Counted from the first letter of the stretch, positions 35,736-48,115 are shown. The stretch: DNA of 64,000 nt from Methyloversatilis sp. RAC08 (GCF_001713355.1 NZ_CP016448.1:806001-870000); one strand, 5' to 3'. Numbers and translations are program-made. The notes: generated by a model from the letters alone, not told the origin.

Positions 35736-35834
35736 GTGTTCGACCACAGCGAGTGGTTCTACAACCCGACGCGTCGGCATCGTTCCAGCAATGAGATCTC
35801 GCCGTTACAGTTTGAAAAGCAGTACTTTCGGAGG
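35736..35834 (+). pseudogene. relic of an IS3-family transposase (OrfB C-terminus)
   Basis: In plus frame, the translated stretch reads VFDHSEWFYNPTRRH, then RSSNEISPLQFEKQYFRR. This is the conserved C-terminal end of IS3-family integrase (rve domain) proteins, whose consensus is close to I-E-x-F-Y-N-x-x-R-R-H-S-x-x-x-x-S-P-x-x-F-E. Nothing resembling the catalytic DDE core or OrfA is found upstream in any frame, so only about 33 codons of the transposase remain. It is a decayed insertion sequence in the spacer between tig and the ribosomal RNA operon. Confidence 0.7.
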
Positions 35835-35920
35835 CGCGAAAACGATGATTTCGCTCTGTTCGAAGGGGGTGGTGTAGGAAGGGGTTTGTTTTGATGCAGT
35901 TTCGCTGTTTGCAAACACGA

Positions 35921-35955
35921 ACGCCCGATCACGTTGTTTTGTGATCGGGCGTTTT
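35921..35955 (-). terminator. terminator of the rrn operon
   Basis: Inverted repeat CGCCCGATCAC / GTGATCGGGCG with a loop of about 8 bases, starting about 20 bases after the 5S rRNA 3' end. T-rich sequence follows on both sides but no long uninterrupted T run. Confidence 0.75.
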
Positions 35956-35973
35956 GTGTTGGAGCGTAGGGTA

Positions 35974-36088
35974 GCCTGGCACTGACCTACTTTCGCGAGC
36001 GTAGTACTCACTATCATTGGCGCGGCTGCGTTTCACGGTCCTGTTCGGGATGGGAAGGGGTGGTTCCACAGCGCTATGTGCACCAGGC
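35974..36088 (-). rRNA. rrf: 5S ribosomal RNA
   Basis: About 115 bases. The 5' end CCTGGTGCACATAGCGCTGT pairs with 3' AGTGCCAGG. Internal conserved GAACCACCCCTTCCCATCCC and CCGAACAGG are present. Ends are estimated from the terminal helix to within a few bases. Confidence 0.95.
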
Positions 36089-36207
36089 TGAAGCTTGTCA
36101 TGGAGGGGTTTTGGCCCGCCATGTGGAAGAAGTAAAGGATGGTGTGATTGTGCGCGAGGCACTTTTGAATTTGATGTATAGCCGCGGTGTTGAACACACG
36201 GTTATAG

Positions 36208-39093
<2,886 letters not shown>

Positions 39094-39254
39094 CTATAAC
39101 GCTGTGCTCGACTTGCGTCTTGCGCCACGTTACAGATCATTCTCAAGCGCTCGCGCTATCAATCCCGCCGCTGGTTCAAAGTGGCGGGACGATGCAATCA
39201 CTACCCATGAGATGCCGACGCGGTTGAAACGCCGACATCCCTTTACTTCTTCCA

Positions 39255-39280
39255 AATTTTTAAAGATCAAGATTCCATGC
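39255..39280 (-). promoter_or_regulatory. boxA-like antitermination element before 23S
   Basis: On the minus strand GATCTTTAAAAATTTGGAAG lies in the spacer between tRNA-Ala and 23S. It resembles the boxA antitermination signal (TGCTCTTTAACA) repeated in front of 23S in many rrn operons. Confidence 0.5.
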
Positions 39281-39393
39281 ACCCTTGCGGGTGAGGTCTG
39301 GACAGTATTTCTACATTCCACGCCTCACACTCAAATGCACATCAAGCAACAGCAGACACTGACCACCCGGTAACCGTCTGAACAACCAGTTTG

Positions 39394-39469
39394 TGGTGGA
39401 GGATGACGGGATCGAACCGACGACCCCCTGCTTGCAAAGCAGGTGCTCTCCCAGCTGAGCTAATCCCCC
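39394..39469 (-). tRNA. tRNA-Ala (anticodon TGC)
   Basis: 76 bases with encoded CCA in the 16S-23S spacer. Acceptor GGGGGAT/ATCCTCC with one G-U pair, loop TTTGCAA giving anticodon TGC, T arm CGGTTCGATCCCG. Confidence 0.97.
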
Positions 39470-39498
39470 ATTACCGCGCAGTACTTCTGCAGGCAATC

Positions 39499-39575
39499 TG
39501 GTGGGTCTGGTTGGGTTCGAACCAACGACCCCCGCCTTATCAAGACGGTGCTCTAACCAGCTGAGCTACAGACCC
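39499..39575 (-). tRNA. tRNA-Ile (anticodon GAT)
   Basis: 77 bases with encoded CCA in the 16S-23S spacer, transcribed before tRNA-Ala. Acceptor GGGTCTG/CAGACCC, loop TTGATAA giving anticodon GAT, T arm TTGGTTCGAACCCAA. Confidence 0.97.
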
Positions 39576-39698
39576 GGTAATCCCAGGGTCGGGTGCTCAC
39601 ACTGCGAACTCATCACGATTTACCGTAACTTGCCCGAGCTCCTTGCCCTTGTTGCTTGAAACAGCCGATAGGTTGTGGACACGACACGATTGTGACTC

Positions 39699-41234
<1,536 letters not shown>

Positions 41235-41406
41235 AATTCCCAAAACTCAACAGAATTCACAGGTATAAGCTTTCGCTTAAAACCTTTGATTCGTATGAGC
41301 ACTTCAATTTAGTTGTCATGCGTATTTCCATCGCCCCAGGTCTCCCCGAAACGACATCTACACGCCGTTACAACCATGCCGTGCCCACACCTATCGGCTG
41401 TTTGTG

Positions 41407-41418
41407 TTTTTAAAGAGC
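41407..41418 (-). promoter_or_regulatory. boxA in the rrn leader
   Basis: GCTCTTTAAAAA on the minus strand, the Nus-factor antitermination site, in the leader about 170 bases before 16S and 30-40 bases after the predicted start of transcription. Confidence 0.7.
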
Positions 41419-41450
41419 TTCGCTGCAATTTCGTGCAGCACAGAAATGAG

Positions 41451-41479
41451 ACTGTAACACAATTTCGACTCTGCGGTAA
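41451..41479 (-). promoter_or_regulatory. candidate rrn promoter
   Basis: On the minus strand TTACCG (41479-41474), a 17-base spacer and TACAGT (41456-41451), followed by CTCATTTCTG. The -10 and the downstream sequence resemble betaproteobacterial rrn promoters; the -35 is weak. Confidence 0.45.
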
Positions 41480-41512
41480 CTTCTTATCTCGTTTTCGCCA
41501 CCAATTAATCGG

Positions 41513-41589
41513 TGGTTGCGGGGACAGGATTTGAACCTGTGACCTTCGGGTTATGAGCCCGACGAGCTGCCAGACTGCTCCACCCCGCG
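41513..41589 (-). tRNA. initiator tRNA-fMet (anticodon CAT)
   Basis: 77 bases with encoded CCA. It carries the initiator marks: C1 opposite A72 unpaired (CGCGGGG ... CCCCGCA) and the GGG/CCC pairs at the base of the anticodon stem (TCGGGCTCATAACCCGA). It lies immediately upstream of the rrn promoter on the same strand, with its own good promoter, so it may also be read through into the rrn leader. Confidence 0.97.
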
Positions 41590-41603
41590 TTCGAGAGAAA
41601 AAG

Positions 41604-41632
41604 ATTATGACTGCTCAAATCAGGAACGTCAA
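41604..41632 (-). promoter_or_regulatory. sigma-70 promoter of tRNA-fMet
   Basis: On the minus strand TTGACG (41632-41627), a 17-base spacer and CATAAT (41609-41604), 5 of 6 matches in each hexamer. The tRNA begins 15 bases downstream of the -10. Confidence 0.8.
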
Positions 41633-41764
41633 CCCCGTCTGATAGATTTGCACTCGACTGCGGAACCGGGGGCATCCGCAAGCGCTCCGGTGGAGCCACA
41701 CGAGTCGTCTTGGAACACATGCGAATGTACGACCACCTAGATACACACCCGTATATATAGGCGA

Positions 41765-42733
41765 ATGAAAAGAACCTACATCAGAAAGCACAGGCACCAG
41801 ATCGAGCTTGCGCTCATCGTGGCCACGGCCGCCGTTACATTCGTTGCAAGCTCGCAAGCAGAGCTTTACGAACGCTTCCATGGGCTGCTCATACGGTACG
41901 AAGTCGTCCAGGCGGACGAATTGTTCATTGCATTGCTCGGCCTGACGGTTGCCCTGACGCTTTTTTCAGCCATGCGGTGGCGTGATGCGCGGCATGAGCT
42001 CGCGTCACGCATTGCCGCTGAACGACGGTTGAAAAGGCTTGCCGCCCGCAACCGCGATCTGGCCCAGGCATTGATCGGTCTGCAGGAGGCCGAGCGACGG
42101 CGCTTTGCGCATGAACTTCATGACCATTTCGGACAGTGCTGCAACGCGATCCGCATCGACGCGGTTTTTTTGCGCGACCACCTGGAGAATCCATCGGCGG
42201 AGAAGCGCGCGGCTGACCGTATTGCGGAATCAGCGGACGATCTGTACCAGACGGTGCGGGGGTTGCTCTACGAACTGCGTCCGGCAAGTCTGGACAGCCT
42301 CGGGCTGCTTGGAGCGGTGCAGTCGCTGTGCGAATCATGGGAAGAACGTTCGACGATAAACTGCGCCCTGCTTCCACGTGGGCACCTCGATGATCTCGGC
42401 GAAGACGCCAACATCGCAGTTTTTCGCATCATCCAGGAATCTCTTTCCAACGTCATGAAGCACACCAATGCCAGCCATGTCCGGATCTTCCTCGGTCATC
42501 ATGCCGAAACCGATATGGTCGAACTTGTTATCGAAGACGACGGTAGCGGGTATGACGCAGCGAAGGTACGCCCCGGTCTGGGTTGGCTCGGCATGGGCGA
42601 GCGCGCGTCCATGCTTGGTGGAGCGTTGAAAATAGACAAGAGCTCGCTGGGCGGTGTCATGGTGAGTTGCAGCTTTCGACACCCGGCACGAGCTCACGCC
42701 ATCGAATTCCATAAGGTCACAGGCCATGATTGA
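41765..42733 (+). CDS. membrane sensor histidine kinase, NarL-partner (HisKA_3) type
   Basis: 322 residues. Two membrane helices (about 14-30 and 52-70) flank an extracytoplasmic loop of only about 20 residues, so there is almost no external sensor domain. A coiled linker follows (about 75-110). The H box ERRRFAHELHDHFGQ carries His119 of the UhpB/NarX/DegS family. The ATPase has N box FRIIQESLSNVMKH and G boxes IEDDGSGYD and GLGWLGMGERASMLGG. It overlaps the response regulator by 8 bases. The signal is unknown; with so small a loop it may sense the membrane itself or a partner protein. Confidence 0.93.
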   Translation: MKRTYIRKHRHQIELALIVATAAVTFVASSQAELYERFHGLLIRYEVVQADELFIALLGLTVALTLFSAMRWRDARHELASRIAAERRLKRLAARNRDLAQALIGLQEAERRRFAHELHDHFGQCCNAIRIDAVFLRDHLENPSAEKRAADRIAESADDLYQTVRGLLYELRPASLDSLGLLGAVQSLCESWEERSTINCALLPRGHLDDLGEDANIAVFRIIQESLSNVMKHTNASHVRIFLGHHAETDMVELVIEDDGSGYDAAKVRPGLGWLGMGERASMLGGALKIDKSSLGGVMVSCSFRHPARAHAIEFHKVTGHD

Positions 42734-43376
42734 AGTACTGCTTGTCGACGACCACCCTATCGTTCGCTCAGGCTATGCTCGCTTGCTTGAAACGGGTCGA
42801 GACATTCACGTCGTCGCAGAAGCGGAGGACGCCGATTCGGGCTATCTCGCCTACACGGCACATTCACCCAAGGTGACGGTGACCGACCTCTCGCTGCCCG
42901 GTTCGAGCGGCATCGACCTGATACGCCGCATCAGGGCTCGTGATGCGGGTGCCAGGGTGTTGGTGTTCAGCGTCCACGATGAAGCGGTGGTCGTCGAGAA
43001 AGCGATGCAGAGCGGGGCCAGCGGTTTCATCAGCAAACGCAGCGCGCCGGAAGTGCTGCTAGAGGCCGTTCGCCACGTTGCACGAGGTGAGCGCTATCTG
43101 AGCACCGACGTCAAAAGGGCGTTTGAACTTCGTTCGCCCGATACCGAACGTTCCATCATCAATGACCTGTCGCCGCGTGAGTTCGAAGTATTCCGGCTCC
43201 TCGCGCAGGGTCTGTCGGCCGCCGAGTGCGCCACGATGCTCAACCTGAGCCAAAAGACGGTCGCCAACTACCAGGCTCTCATCAAGGAGAAGCTCGGAGT
43301 CGGGACATCGGCGGCACTTGTTCATCTCGCGCTTCGATTAGGGATTGTGCCTCCACTCGGGCCAAAGCAGGACTGA
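42726..43376 (+). CDS. NarL/UhpA-family response regulator
   Basis: 216 residues. The receiver domain has acidic pocket D8/D9, phosphoacceptor Asp54 in VTVTDLSLPG, and the conserved Lys in SGFISKRSAPE. The C-terminal LuxR-type helix-turn-helix lies at about 145-205 (DLSPREFEVFRLLAQGLSAAECATMLNLSQKTVANYQALIKEKL, given here in pieces as one continuous domain of that span). It is translationally coupled to the kinase. The next gene downstream is a TonB-dependent receptor, and the palindrome at 43393-43430 lies in between; it is a plausible but untested target. Confidence 0.95.
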   Translation: MIEVLLVDDHPIVRSGYARLLETGRDIHVVAEAEDADSGYLAYTAHSPKVTVTDLSLPGSSGIDLIRRIRARDAGARVLVFSVHDEAVVVEKAMQSGASGFISKRSAPEVLLEAVRHVARGERYLSTDVKRAFELRSPDTERSIINDLSPREFEVFRLLAQGLSAAECATMLNLSQKTVANYQALIKEKLGVGTSAALVHLALRLGIVPPLGPKQD

Positions 43377-43392
43377 ACTTCGTTCGCTAACC

Positions 43393-43430
43393 ATCGGGAA
43401 AAACTCCCGATGTCGGGAATTTTTCCCGAT
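43393..43430. repeat. 38-bp near-perfect palindrome built of two smaller palindromes
   Basis: Arms of 18 bases (ATCGGGAAAAACTCCCGA and TCGGGAATTTTTCCCGAT) are separated by TG and differ at one position. Each arm is itself self-complementary (TCGGGA ... TCCCGA). It starts 16 bases after the response regulator stop and ends 104 bases before the TonB receptor start. There is no T run, so it is more like a regulator-binding site or a stable RNA hairpin than a terminator. Confidence 0.8.
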
Positions 43431-43533
43431 CTTTCCCCAAGGGCGTTCGCTATCGTCCGCTGCGGTCGCGCCCTGCGACAGCCGACGCAGCGCCTCGCAG
43501 AGTGGCGCGCGACGCAACCCGAGGAGATGTTAG

Positions 43534-45786
43534 TTGAACACACATAACGGCGCAGCCCGACTGCGTCTGTCGCCGCTAGCGATAGCCATTGCCGGTCTGC
43601 TCGGCACTTCACTCACGATTGCAGCGGAAGATCGATCCGTTGCCCCGACCGTCGAAGTCGTGGGCACGTCGCCGATTCCGGGGCTCGACCGGCCGAAGGA
43701 CGAGGTACCGTCGAACGTCCAATCAATTCGTAGGGATCGGCTGCGCGACACCGGGGCAGCCGGATTGCCGGAACTGCTTGGCAGCCAGCTGCAGAGCGTC
43801 AACGTCAATGAAATCCAGGGCAACCCTTACCAGGCCGACGTGAATTACCGTGGCTTTACGGCCAGCCCATTGCTCGGCACACCGCAAGGTCTGTCTGTGT
43901 ACCAAGACGGGGTGCGGATCAACGAGCCTTTCGGCGACGTGGTGAATTGGGACCTGATCCCCCGCAACGCGATCGCATCGATGGACTTGATACCGGGTTC
44001 GAACCCGCTGTTCGGCCTGAATACGCTTGGCGGCGCGCTGGCGATCCGCACAAAGGACGGTTTCAGCCACGCCCGCACCGGGCTGGAAGCTTACACCGGC
44101 AGCTTTGGACGCCACGCTGTCACCGCCGAACATGGCGGCAACAACGGCGAACTGGGCTGGTACTTCACCGCCACGCGCTTCAAGGAAGACGGCTGGCGCG
44201 ATTCTTCACCGTCAGACGTGAACCAGTTCTTCGGCAAGATTTCGCATCGTTCAGCGAAACACGAGCTCGACCTGAACCTCACCCACGCCAACAGCGATCT
44301 GATCGGCAACGGCCTGACGCCACTTTCGTTCTACGAACAGCGGCGCAAATCGATCTTCACATCGCCCGACAACACCCGCAACCGGATGACCATGCTGTCG
44401 CTGAACGGCGGCTACTGGCTCGACGATGTGCACAAACTGTCGGGCACGGTCTATCTACGCTCGAACAACGTCCGCACGCTCAACGGCGATGCCAATGACG
44501 AATTCGCCGCCCCGGGTGACCCGGAAGGCGTGCTCAACCGAACGCGCACACGCCAGCTGGGCTACGGGTTCAGTGCCCAGTGGGCAAAGATTCTTGAAGA
44601 CCGTCAGCTGGCGGTCGGTACGACGTATGACCACAGCCGTACGCGCTTCCAGCAGACCGAACAGGAGGGCGACTTCAATCCCGACCGCTCGGTGAACCCG
44701 ACCGATACGGAAGAGGATCCCGATCCCAAGCTCCGTGGCCGCACGCAGACCTGGAGCCTGTTCGCCACAGGTACCTGGAAGCCGGTGCCAGAAGCTGCCG
44801 TGTCGATGTCGGCGCGCTACAACCACACCAGCGTGAAGACGACCGACCAGCTTGATGCCACCTCCAGCCTGAACAGCGACTACACCTACAGCAAGATCAA
44901 TCCGGCGATCGGCGCCACCTATGCGCTGACCCCGGCGGTCACGATCTACGCCAACGCGCAGCAGGGAAATCGCGCGCCCAGTCCGATCGAACTGGGCTGT
45001 TCGGATCCGAACGAGCCATGCAAGCTGCCCAACGCGATGCAGGCCGATCCACGACTCGACCAGGTGGTCACCCGCGGCATCGAATTCGGCATCCGCGGCG
45101 TCGCAGGTCCGATCCGCTGGAACGCCGCCGCTTTCGGTTCGGTGAGCCGGGACGACATCCTGTTCGTGTCGAGCAACACCGTCGGTCAGGGCTACTTCAA
45201 GAACTTCGGCAAGACGCAGCGCCACGGCGTCGAACTGGGCATGGGGGGCGAGTACGGCCAGATGGCCTGGCGCGCCGGCTACACCTGGGTGGATGCAACC
45301 TATCGCTCGGGCGAGTGCGTCGTGTCACCGGAGAACTCGGCGCAGGACGCATCGTGCGGCGCGGACAACATCCGCATCACGTCCGGTGACCGCATTCCGG
45401 GCATCGCCGAGCACAGTTTCAAGGTGGGGCTGGATTGGCGCCCGACGCAATGGCTGACGCTCGGTTCCGACATCGTGACGCACTCAGGCGTGTATGTGCG
45501 CGGCAACGAAAACAACCGGCATGACGAAGGCGGCAAGACGGCCGGCTTCAGCGTGGTCAATCTGGTGGCGACCGCCCAGCTCGGTGCCGGGTGGTCCGCC
45601 TTCGCCCGCATGAACAACGTATTCGACAAGCACTACTTCACCGCCGGCCAGATTGGCGAAAACCCCTTTGTAGGCCCGAACAACAGTTTCGATCCGGACG
45701 ACAACAACTGGCGCGATGAAACCTTCTATGCGCCGGGAGCCCCTCGTGCCGGCTGGGTCGGAGTGCGTTACCGCTTCGGCGGCTGA
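43534..45786 (+). CDS. TonB-dependent outer-membrane receptor
   Basis: 750 residues. A signal peptide (about 1-31, cleaved near TIAAEDR) is followed by a TonB-box-like PTVEVVGTSP. The plug domain (about 50-165) contains VNYRGFTASPLLGTPQGLSVYQDGVRINEPFGD, and a 22-strand barrel ends in the aromatic VGVRYRFGG. The pattern resembles Fe/carboxylate receptors, but the ligand is not identifiable. The start is a TTG at 43534: GAGGAG sits 7 bases before it, and the earlier ATG at 43527 is out of frame and stops after 6 codons, so that tiny frame overlaps the initiation site. Preceded by the two-component pair. Confidence 0.95.
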   Translation: MNTHNGAARLRLSPLAIAIAGLLGTSLTIAAEDRSVAPTVEVVGTSPIPGLDRPKDEVPSNVQSIRRDRLRDTGAAGLPELLGSQLQSVNVNEIQGNPYQADVNYRGFTASPLLGTPQGLSVYQDGVRINEPFGDVVNWDLIPRNAIASMDLIPGSNPLFGLNTLGGALAIRTKDGFSHARTGLEAYTGSFGRHAVTAEHGGNNGELGWYFTATRFKEDGWRDSSPSDVNQFFGKISHRSAKHELDLNLTHANSDLIGNGLTPLSFYEQRRKSIFTSPDNTRNRMTMLSLNGGYWLDDVHKLSGTVYLRSNNVRTLNGDANDEFAAPGDPEGVLNRTRTRQLGYGFSAQWAKILEDRQLAVGTTYDHSRTRFQQTEQEGDFNPDRSVNPTDTEEDPDPKLRGRTQTWSLFATGTWKPVPEAAVSMSARYNHTSVKTTDQLDATSSLNSDYTYSKINPAIGATYALTPAVTIYANAQQGNRAPSPIELGCSDPNEPCKLPNAMQADPRLDQVVTRGIEFGIRGVAGPIRWNAAAFGSVSRDDILFVSSNTVGQGYFKNFGKTQRHGVELGMGGEYGQMAWRAGYTWVDATYRSGECVVSPENSAQDASCGADNIRITSGDRIPGIAEHSFKVGLDWRPTQWLTLGSDIVTHSGVYVRGNENNRHDEGGKTAGFSVVNLVATAQLGAGWSAFARMNNVFDKHYFTAGQIGENPFVGPNNSFDPDDNNWRDETFYAPGAPRAGWVGVRYRFGG

Positions 45787-45823
45787 TTGGCTGTTCCTGC
45801 GGTTCCGGGGCCACAGCGATCAC

Positions 45824-45858
45824 AACGACAAAGGCACCTTGCGGTGCCTTTGTCGTTT
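45824..45858. terminator. bidirectional intrinsic terminator
   Basis: AACGACAAAGGCACC-TTGC-GGTGCCTTTGTCGTTT between the convergent TonB receptor gene and the last gene of the formate dehydrogenase cluster. Confidence 0.85.
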
Positions 45859-45870
45859 CAGCGAGATAGG

Positions 45871-46155
45871 TTATTTGGCGGCTGGCGCCGGTACCGGCGC
45901 AGCGGCGGGAGGCGCCGGCGGAGCAATCGGTGTCGGCATCACCGTGACGCCCTGCGCCTTCATCCGCTCGATGTACTTTCCCGCCACCGCATCCTGCGAG
46001 GCGGCCAGCAATTCGGCTGCCTTCTTGTCGCCTTCAGCCGCCTTCGCCTTCTTCTCGGCCGCGGCGGCCTTCTGCTCTTCCGTCATCTCCGGCAGCTTGG
46101 CCAGCGCACCGGTGGTCAGCAGAGCTCCGAGCATCAACACCCATATCCTGTTCAT
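45871..46155 (-). CDS. small exported protein at the end of the fdh cluster
   Basis: 94 residues. The signal peptide MNRIWVLMLGALLTTGALA is followed by a Lys/Ala/Glu-rich helix (EEQKAAAAEKKAKAAEGDKKAAELLAASQDAV, cut here to its span of about 26-57) and a Pro/Ala-rich C-terminus (APPAPPAAAPVPAPA). No named domain. I chose the ATG at 46155 because of the GGAGGA site upstream and the signal peptide; the frame runs further upstream into fdh gamma coding sequence. It begins 16 bases after the gamma-subunit stop, so it is part of that transcript. A periplasmic accessory role is inference. Confidence 0.75.
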   Translation of the reverse strand: MNRIWVLMLGALLTTGALAKLPEMTEEQKAAAAEKKAKAAEGDKKAAELLAASQDAVAGKYIERMKAQGVTVMPTPIAPPAPPAAAPVPAPAAK

Positions 46156-46171
46156 ATGCGTAGTCCTCCGT

Positions 46172-47194
46172 TCAGACGCGGGCCGTGACAGGCATGCCGG
46201 CGGCCGACTGTGTCGCGGGTTGAGTCTTGATCGCCTCGTCGTACCAGAGCTCATGGTGTTCCCTGGCCCAGGTTTCATCGACGTAGCCGGTCTTCATGCC
46301 ATCGAGCGCGCTTTCCATGCCGATGCTGCCAATATAGATATGCGCAAGCGACAACGTCATCACGACCAGTGACCCGATCAGGTGCACGATGTTGGCGGTC
46401 TGCATCACCCAGCGCCCCTGTTCGAAGTTCGGGAAATTCAGCACCAGGCCACTGACCCCGACAATCGTCGACAAGCCGACCACTCCGAGCCAGAACCAGG
46501 TCTTCTCACCGAAGTTGAAGCGATGCGACGGCACATGCTCACCGGTCAGCAAGCCACCCGCCTTGCGTATCCACAATGCGTCGATCGACTGCCATATGTT
46601 GTCCTTGATGAACAGCACGATGAAGACGGCCACAGACAGGATGAAAAGCGGTCCGATGAAGTTGTGAGCGTTCTTGCACACCACGGCCACGGTGGCAAAC
46701 AACGAGTAGCCGAATACCGGCAGCAGAACATGCTTGCCGAACAGCATCACCAGACCACTGACCGCGAGCACGCAGAACGAAATCGCCATCGCCCAGTGCG
46801 ATGCGCGTTCCAGCGTATTGAAGCGATGAATCAGACGGCCGGTCTTCGCGCCGGACAGCATGATCGGCCCTCTCAGCTTGAAGAACACCGCCAGCAGTAT
46901 CAACATCGCACAGAAGGCGATGCCGCCGTACAACATCACCGGCCCGTTGCGCAGCGCGCGCCAGGTCTGGCCACCCGACTGGATCAGCACACCGGTCTCG
47001 ACCCCTTTGACAGTCGTGTAGTGAGCGTCGCCCGAGCGCACTTCGCGCCAAACCGGTGCGTTGTTCAGCGGCTGAAACTGCTGGCTGTTCGCCTGGTCGG
47101 CCGCGCCGGCCGCCAGTGTCGGCTGAATTGGCAGCACCAGCAGCGCACCGATGCAGCAAAGCAGGCGGACGAGCCATGAGAAATGATCGGTCAT
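46172..47194 (-). CDS. fdhC: formate dehydrogenase gamma subunit (cytochrome b556)
   Basis: 340-residue membrane subunit that passes electrons from the FeS subunit to quinone. It has an N-terminal signal-like segment (LLCCIGALLVLPIQPTLAAG), a periplasmic domain of about 80 residues, then four core helices bearing the haem-ligand histidines: HRFNTLERASHWAMAISFC, KNAHNFIGPLF, and HLIGSLVVMTLSLAHIYIGS. The DETWAREHHELWYDE motif near the C-terminus is typical of FdoI/FdnI-type gamma subunits. AGGAGG precedes the ATG at 47194. Confidence 0.94.
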   Translation of the reverse strand: MTDHFSWLVRLLCCIGALLVLPIQPTLAAGAADQANSQQFQPLNNAPVWREVRSGDAHYTTVKGVETGVLIQSGGQTWRALRNGPVMLYGGIAFCAMLILLAVFFKLRGPIMLSGAKTGRLIHRFNTLERASHWAMAISFCVLAVSGLVMLFGKHVLLPVFGYSLFATVAVVCKNAHNFIGPLFILSVAVFIVLFIKDNIWQSIDALWIRKAGGLLTGEHVPSHRFNFGEKTWFWLGVVGLSTIVGVSGLVLNFPNFEQGRWVMQTANIVHLIGSLVVMTLSLAHIYIGSIGMESALDGMKTGYVDETWAREHHELWYDEAIKTQPATQSAAGMPVTARV

Positions 47195-47203
47195 CGCAGC
47201 CTC

Positions 47204-47428
47204 CTAACCGTTGATGCGGCGGTATTCGTTCTGGCTCTGGTTGCGCGCCTTGATGGTGGCTTCCCACTGCGCGCGGTCACCCGCGAACGATTCGTTGTCC
47301 CACGGCTTCGTGTCGGGCTTGCCCTGGTACTGGCCCTGCTTGTAGACCACCACCTGTTCGTGCTCGCCACAGCCGACCAGCGTCGCCGCAACGGCGATGA
47401 CACAGGCAATTCCAGTCAGTCGCCTCAT
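47204..47428 (-). CDS. small lipoprotein inside the fdh operon
   Basis: 74 residues. The signal peptide MRRLTGIACVIAVAATLVGC ends in a lipobox (LVGC, Cys20). The mature 54 residues read EHEQVVVYKQGQYQGKPDTK followed by PWDNESFAGDRAQWEATIKAR and are polar, with no named domain. The ATG overlaps the fdhB stop by 4 bases (ATGA), and the gene ends 9 bases before the gamma subunit, so it is fixed in the operon. The PWDN...FxGDxxxWE pattern looks conserved by design rather than noise, but its role is unknown. Confidence 0.8.
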   Translation of the reverse strand: MRRLTGIACVIAVAATLVGCGEHEQVVVYKQGQYQGKPDTKPWDNESFAGDRAQWEATIKARNQSQNEYRRING

Positions 47429-48051
47429 GATTTCCCCCCCGAATCAGGTTGCTGAGCCGGTGCGTCCGGCTTGCCGTAGGCGGTCGACCAGCCCCAGATG
47501 TCGGCGCCCTTGCCGCGCGTGGTGACACGCTGGCGATAGATGTCGGCCAGCACGTCGGCGTCGCCACCGAGCAGCGCTTTCGTCGAACAGACTTCGGCGC
47601 ACAGCGGCAGCTTGCCTTCGGCCAGACGGTTGCGACCGTATTTGCGGAATTCGTCCTCCGACGCATTCTTTTCCGGGCCGCCGGCGCAGAAGGTGCATTT
47701 ATCCATCTTGCCGCGCAGGCCGAAAGCACCGGCCTGCGGAAACTGCGGTGCGCCGAACGGACAGGCGTAGAAGCAGTAGCCGCAACCGATGCACAGATCC
47801 TTGTCGTGCAGCACGACACCCTCGTCGGTGCGGTAGAAGCAGTCGACCGGACACACCGCCATGCAGGGTGCGTCGGAACAATGCATGCAGGCGACCGACA
47901 TCGAACGCTCACCCGGCACGCCGTCGTTGATGGTCACGACGCGCCGCCGATTCACACCCCAGGGCACCTCGTGTTCGTTCTTGCACGCGGTGACGCAGCC
48001 ATTGCACTCGATGCAGCGCTCTGCGTCACAGATGAATTTCATTCTTGCCAT
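47425..48051 (-). CDS. fdhB: formate dehydrogenase beta subunit (4Fe-4S electron transfer)
   Basis: 208-residue iron-sulfur subunit carrying four 4Fe-4S clusters. Cluster motifs are CIECNGCVTACKNEH, CMHCSDAPCMAVCPVD, CIGCGYCFYACPFGAP, and the late pair CTFCAGG ... CAEVC. The length is shorter than E. coli FdnH because the C-terminal membrane helix is missing here, so docking to the gamma subunit must rely on other contacts. GGAGGA lies 6 bases before the ATG at 48051. Next gene after the alpha subunit. Confidence 0.95.
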   Translation of the reverse strand: MARMKFICDAERCIECNGCVTACKNEHEVPWGVNRRRVVTINDGVPGERSMSVACMHCSDAPCMAVCPVDCFYRTDEGVVLHDKDLCIGCGYCFYACPFGAPQFPQAGAFGLRGKMDKCTFCAGGPEKNASEDEFRKYGRNRLAEGKLPLCAEVCSTKALLGGDADVLADIYRQRVTTRGKGADIWGWSTAYGKPDAPAQQPDSGGKS

Positions 48052-48115
48052 GTTGTCCTCCGTTCTCCGCGGCCGGCCCGATCCGGCGGGCGCCGCGTGG
48101 GTTGCGTCGCGCGTC

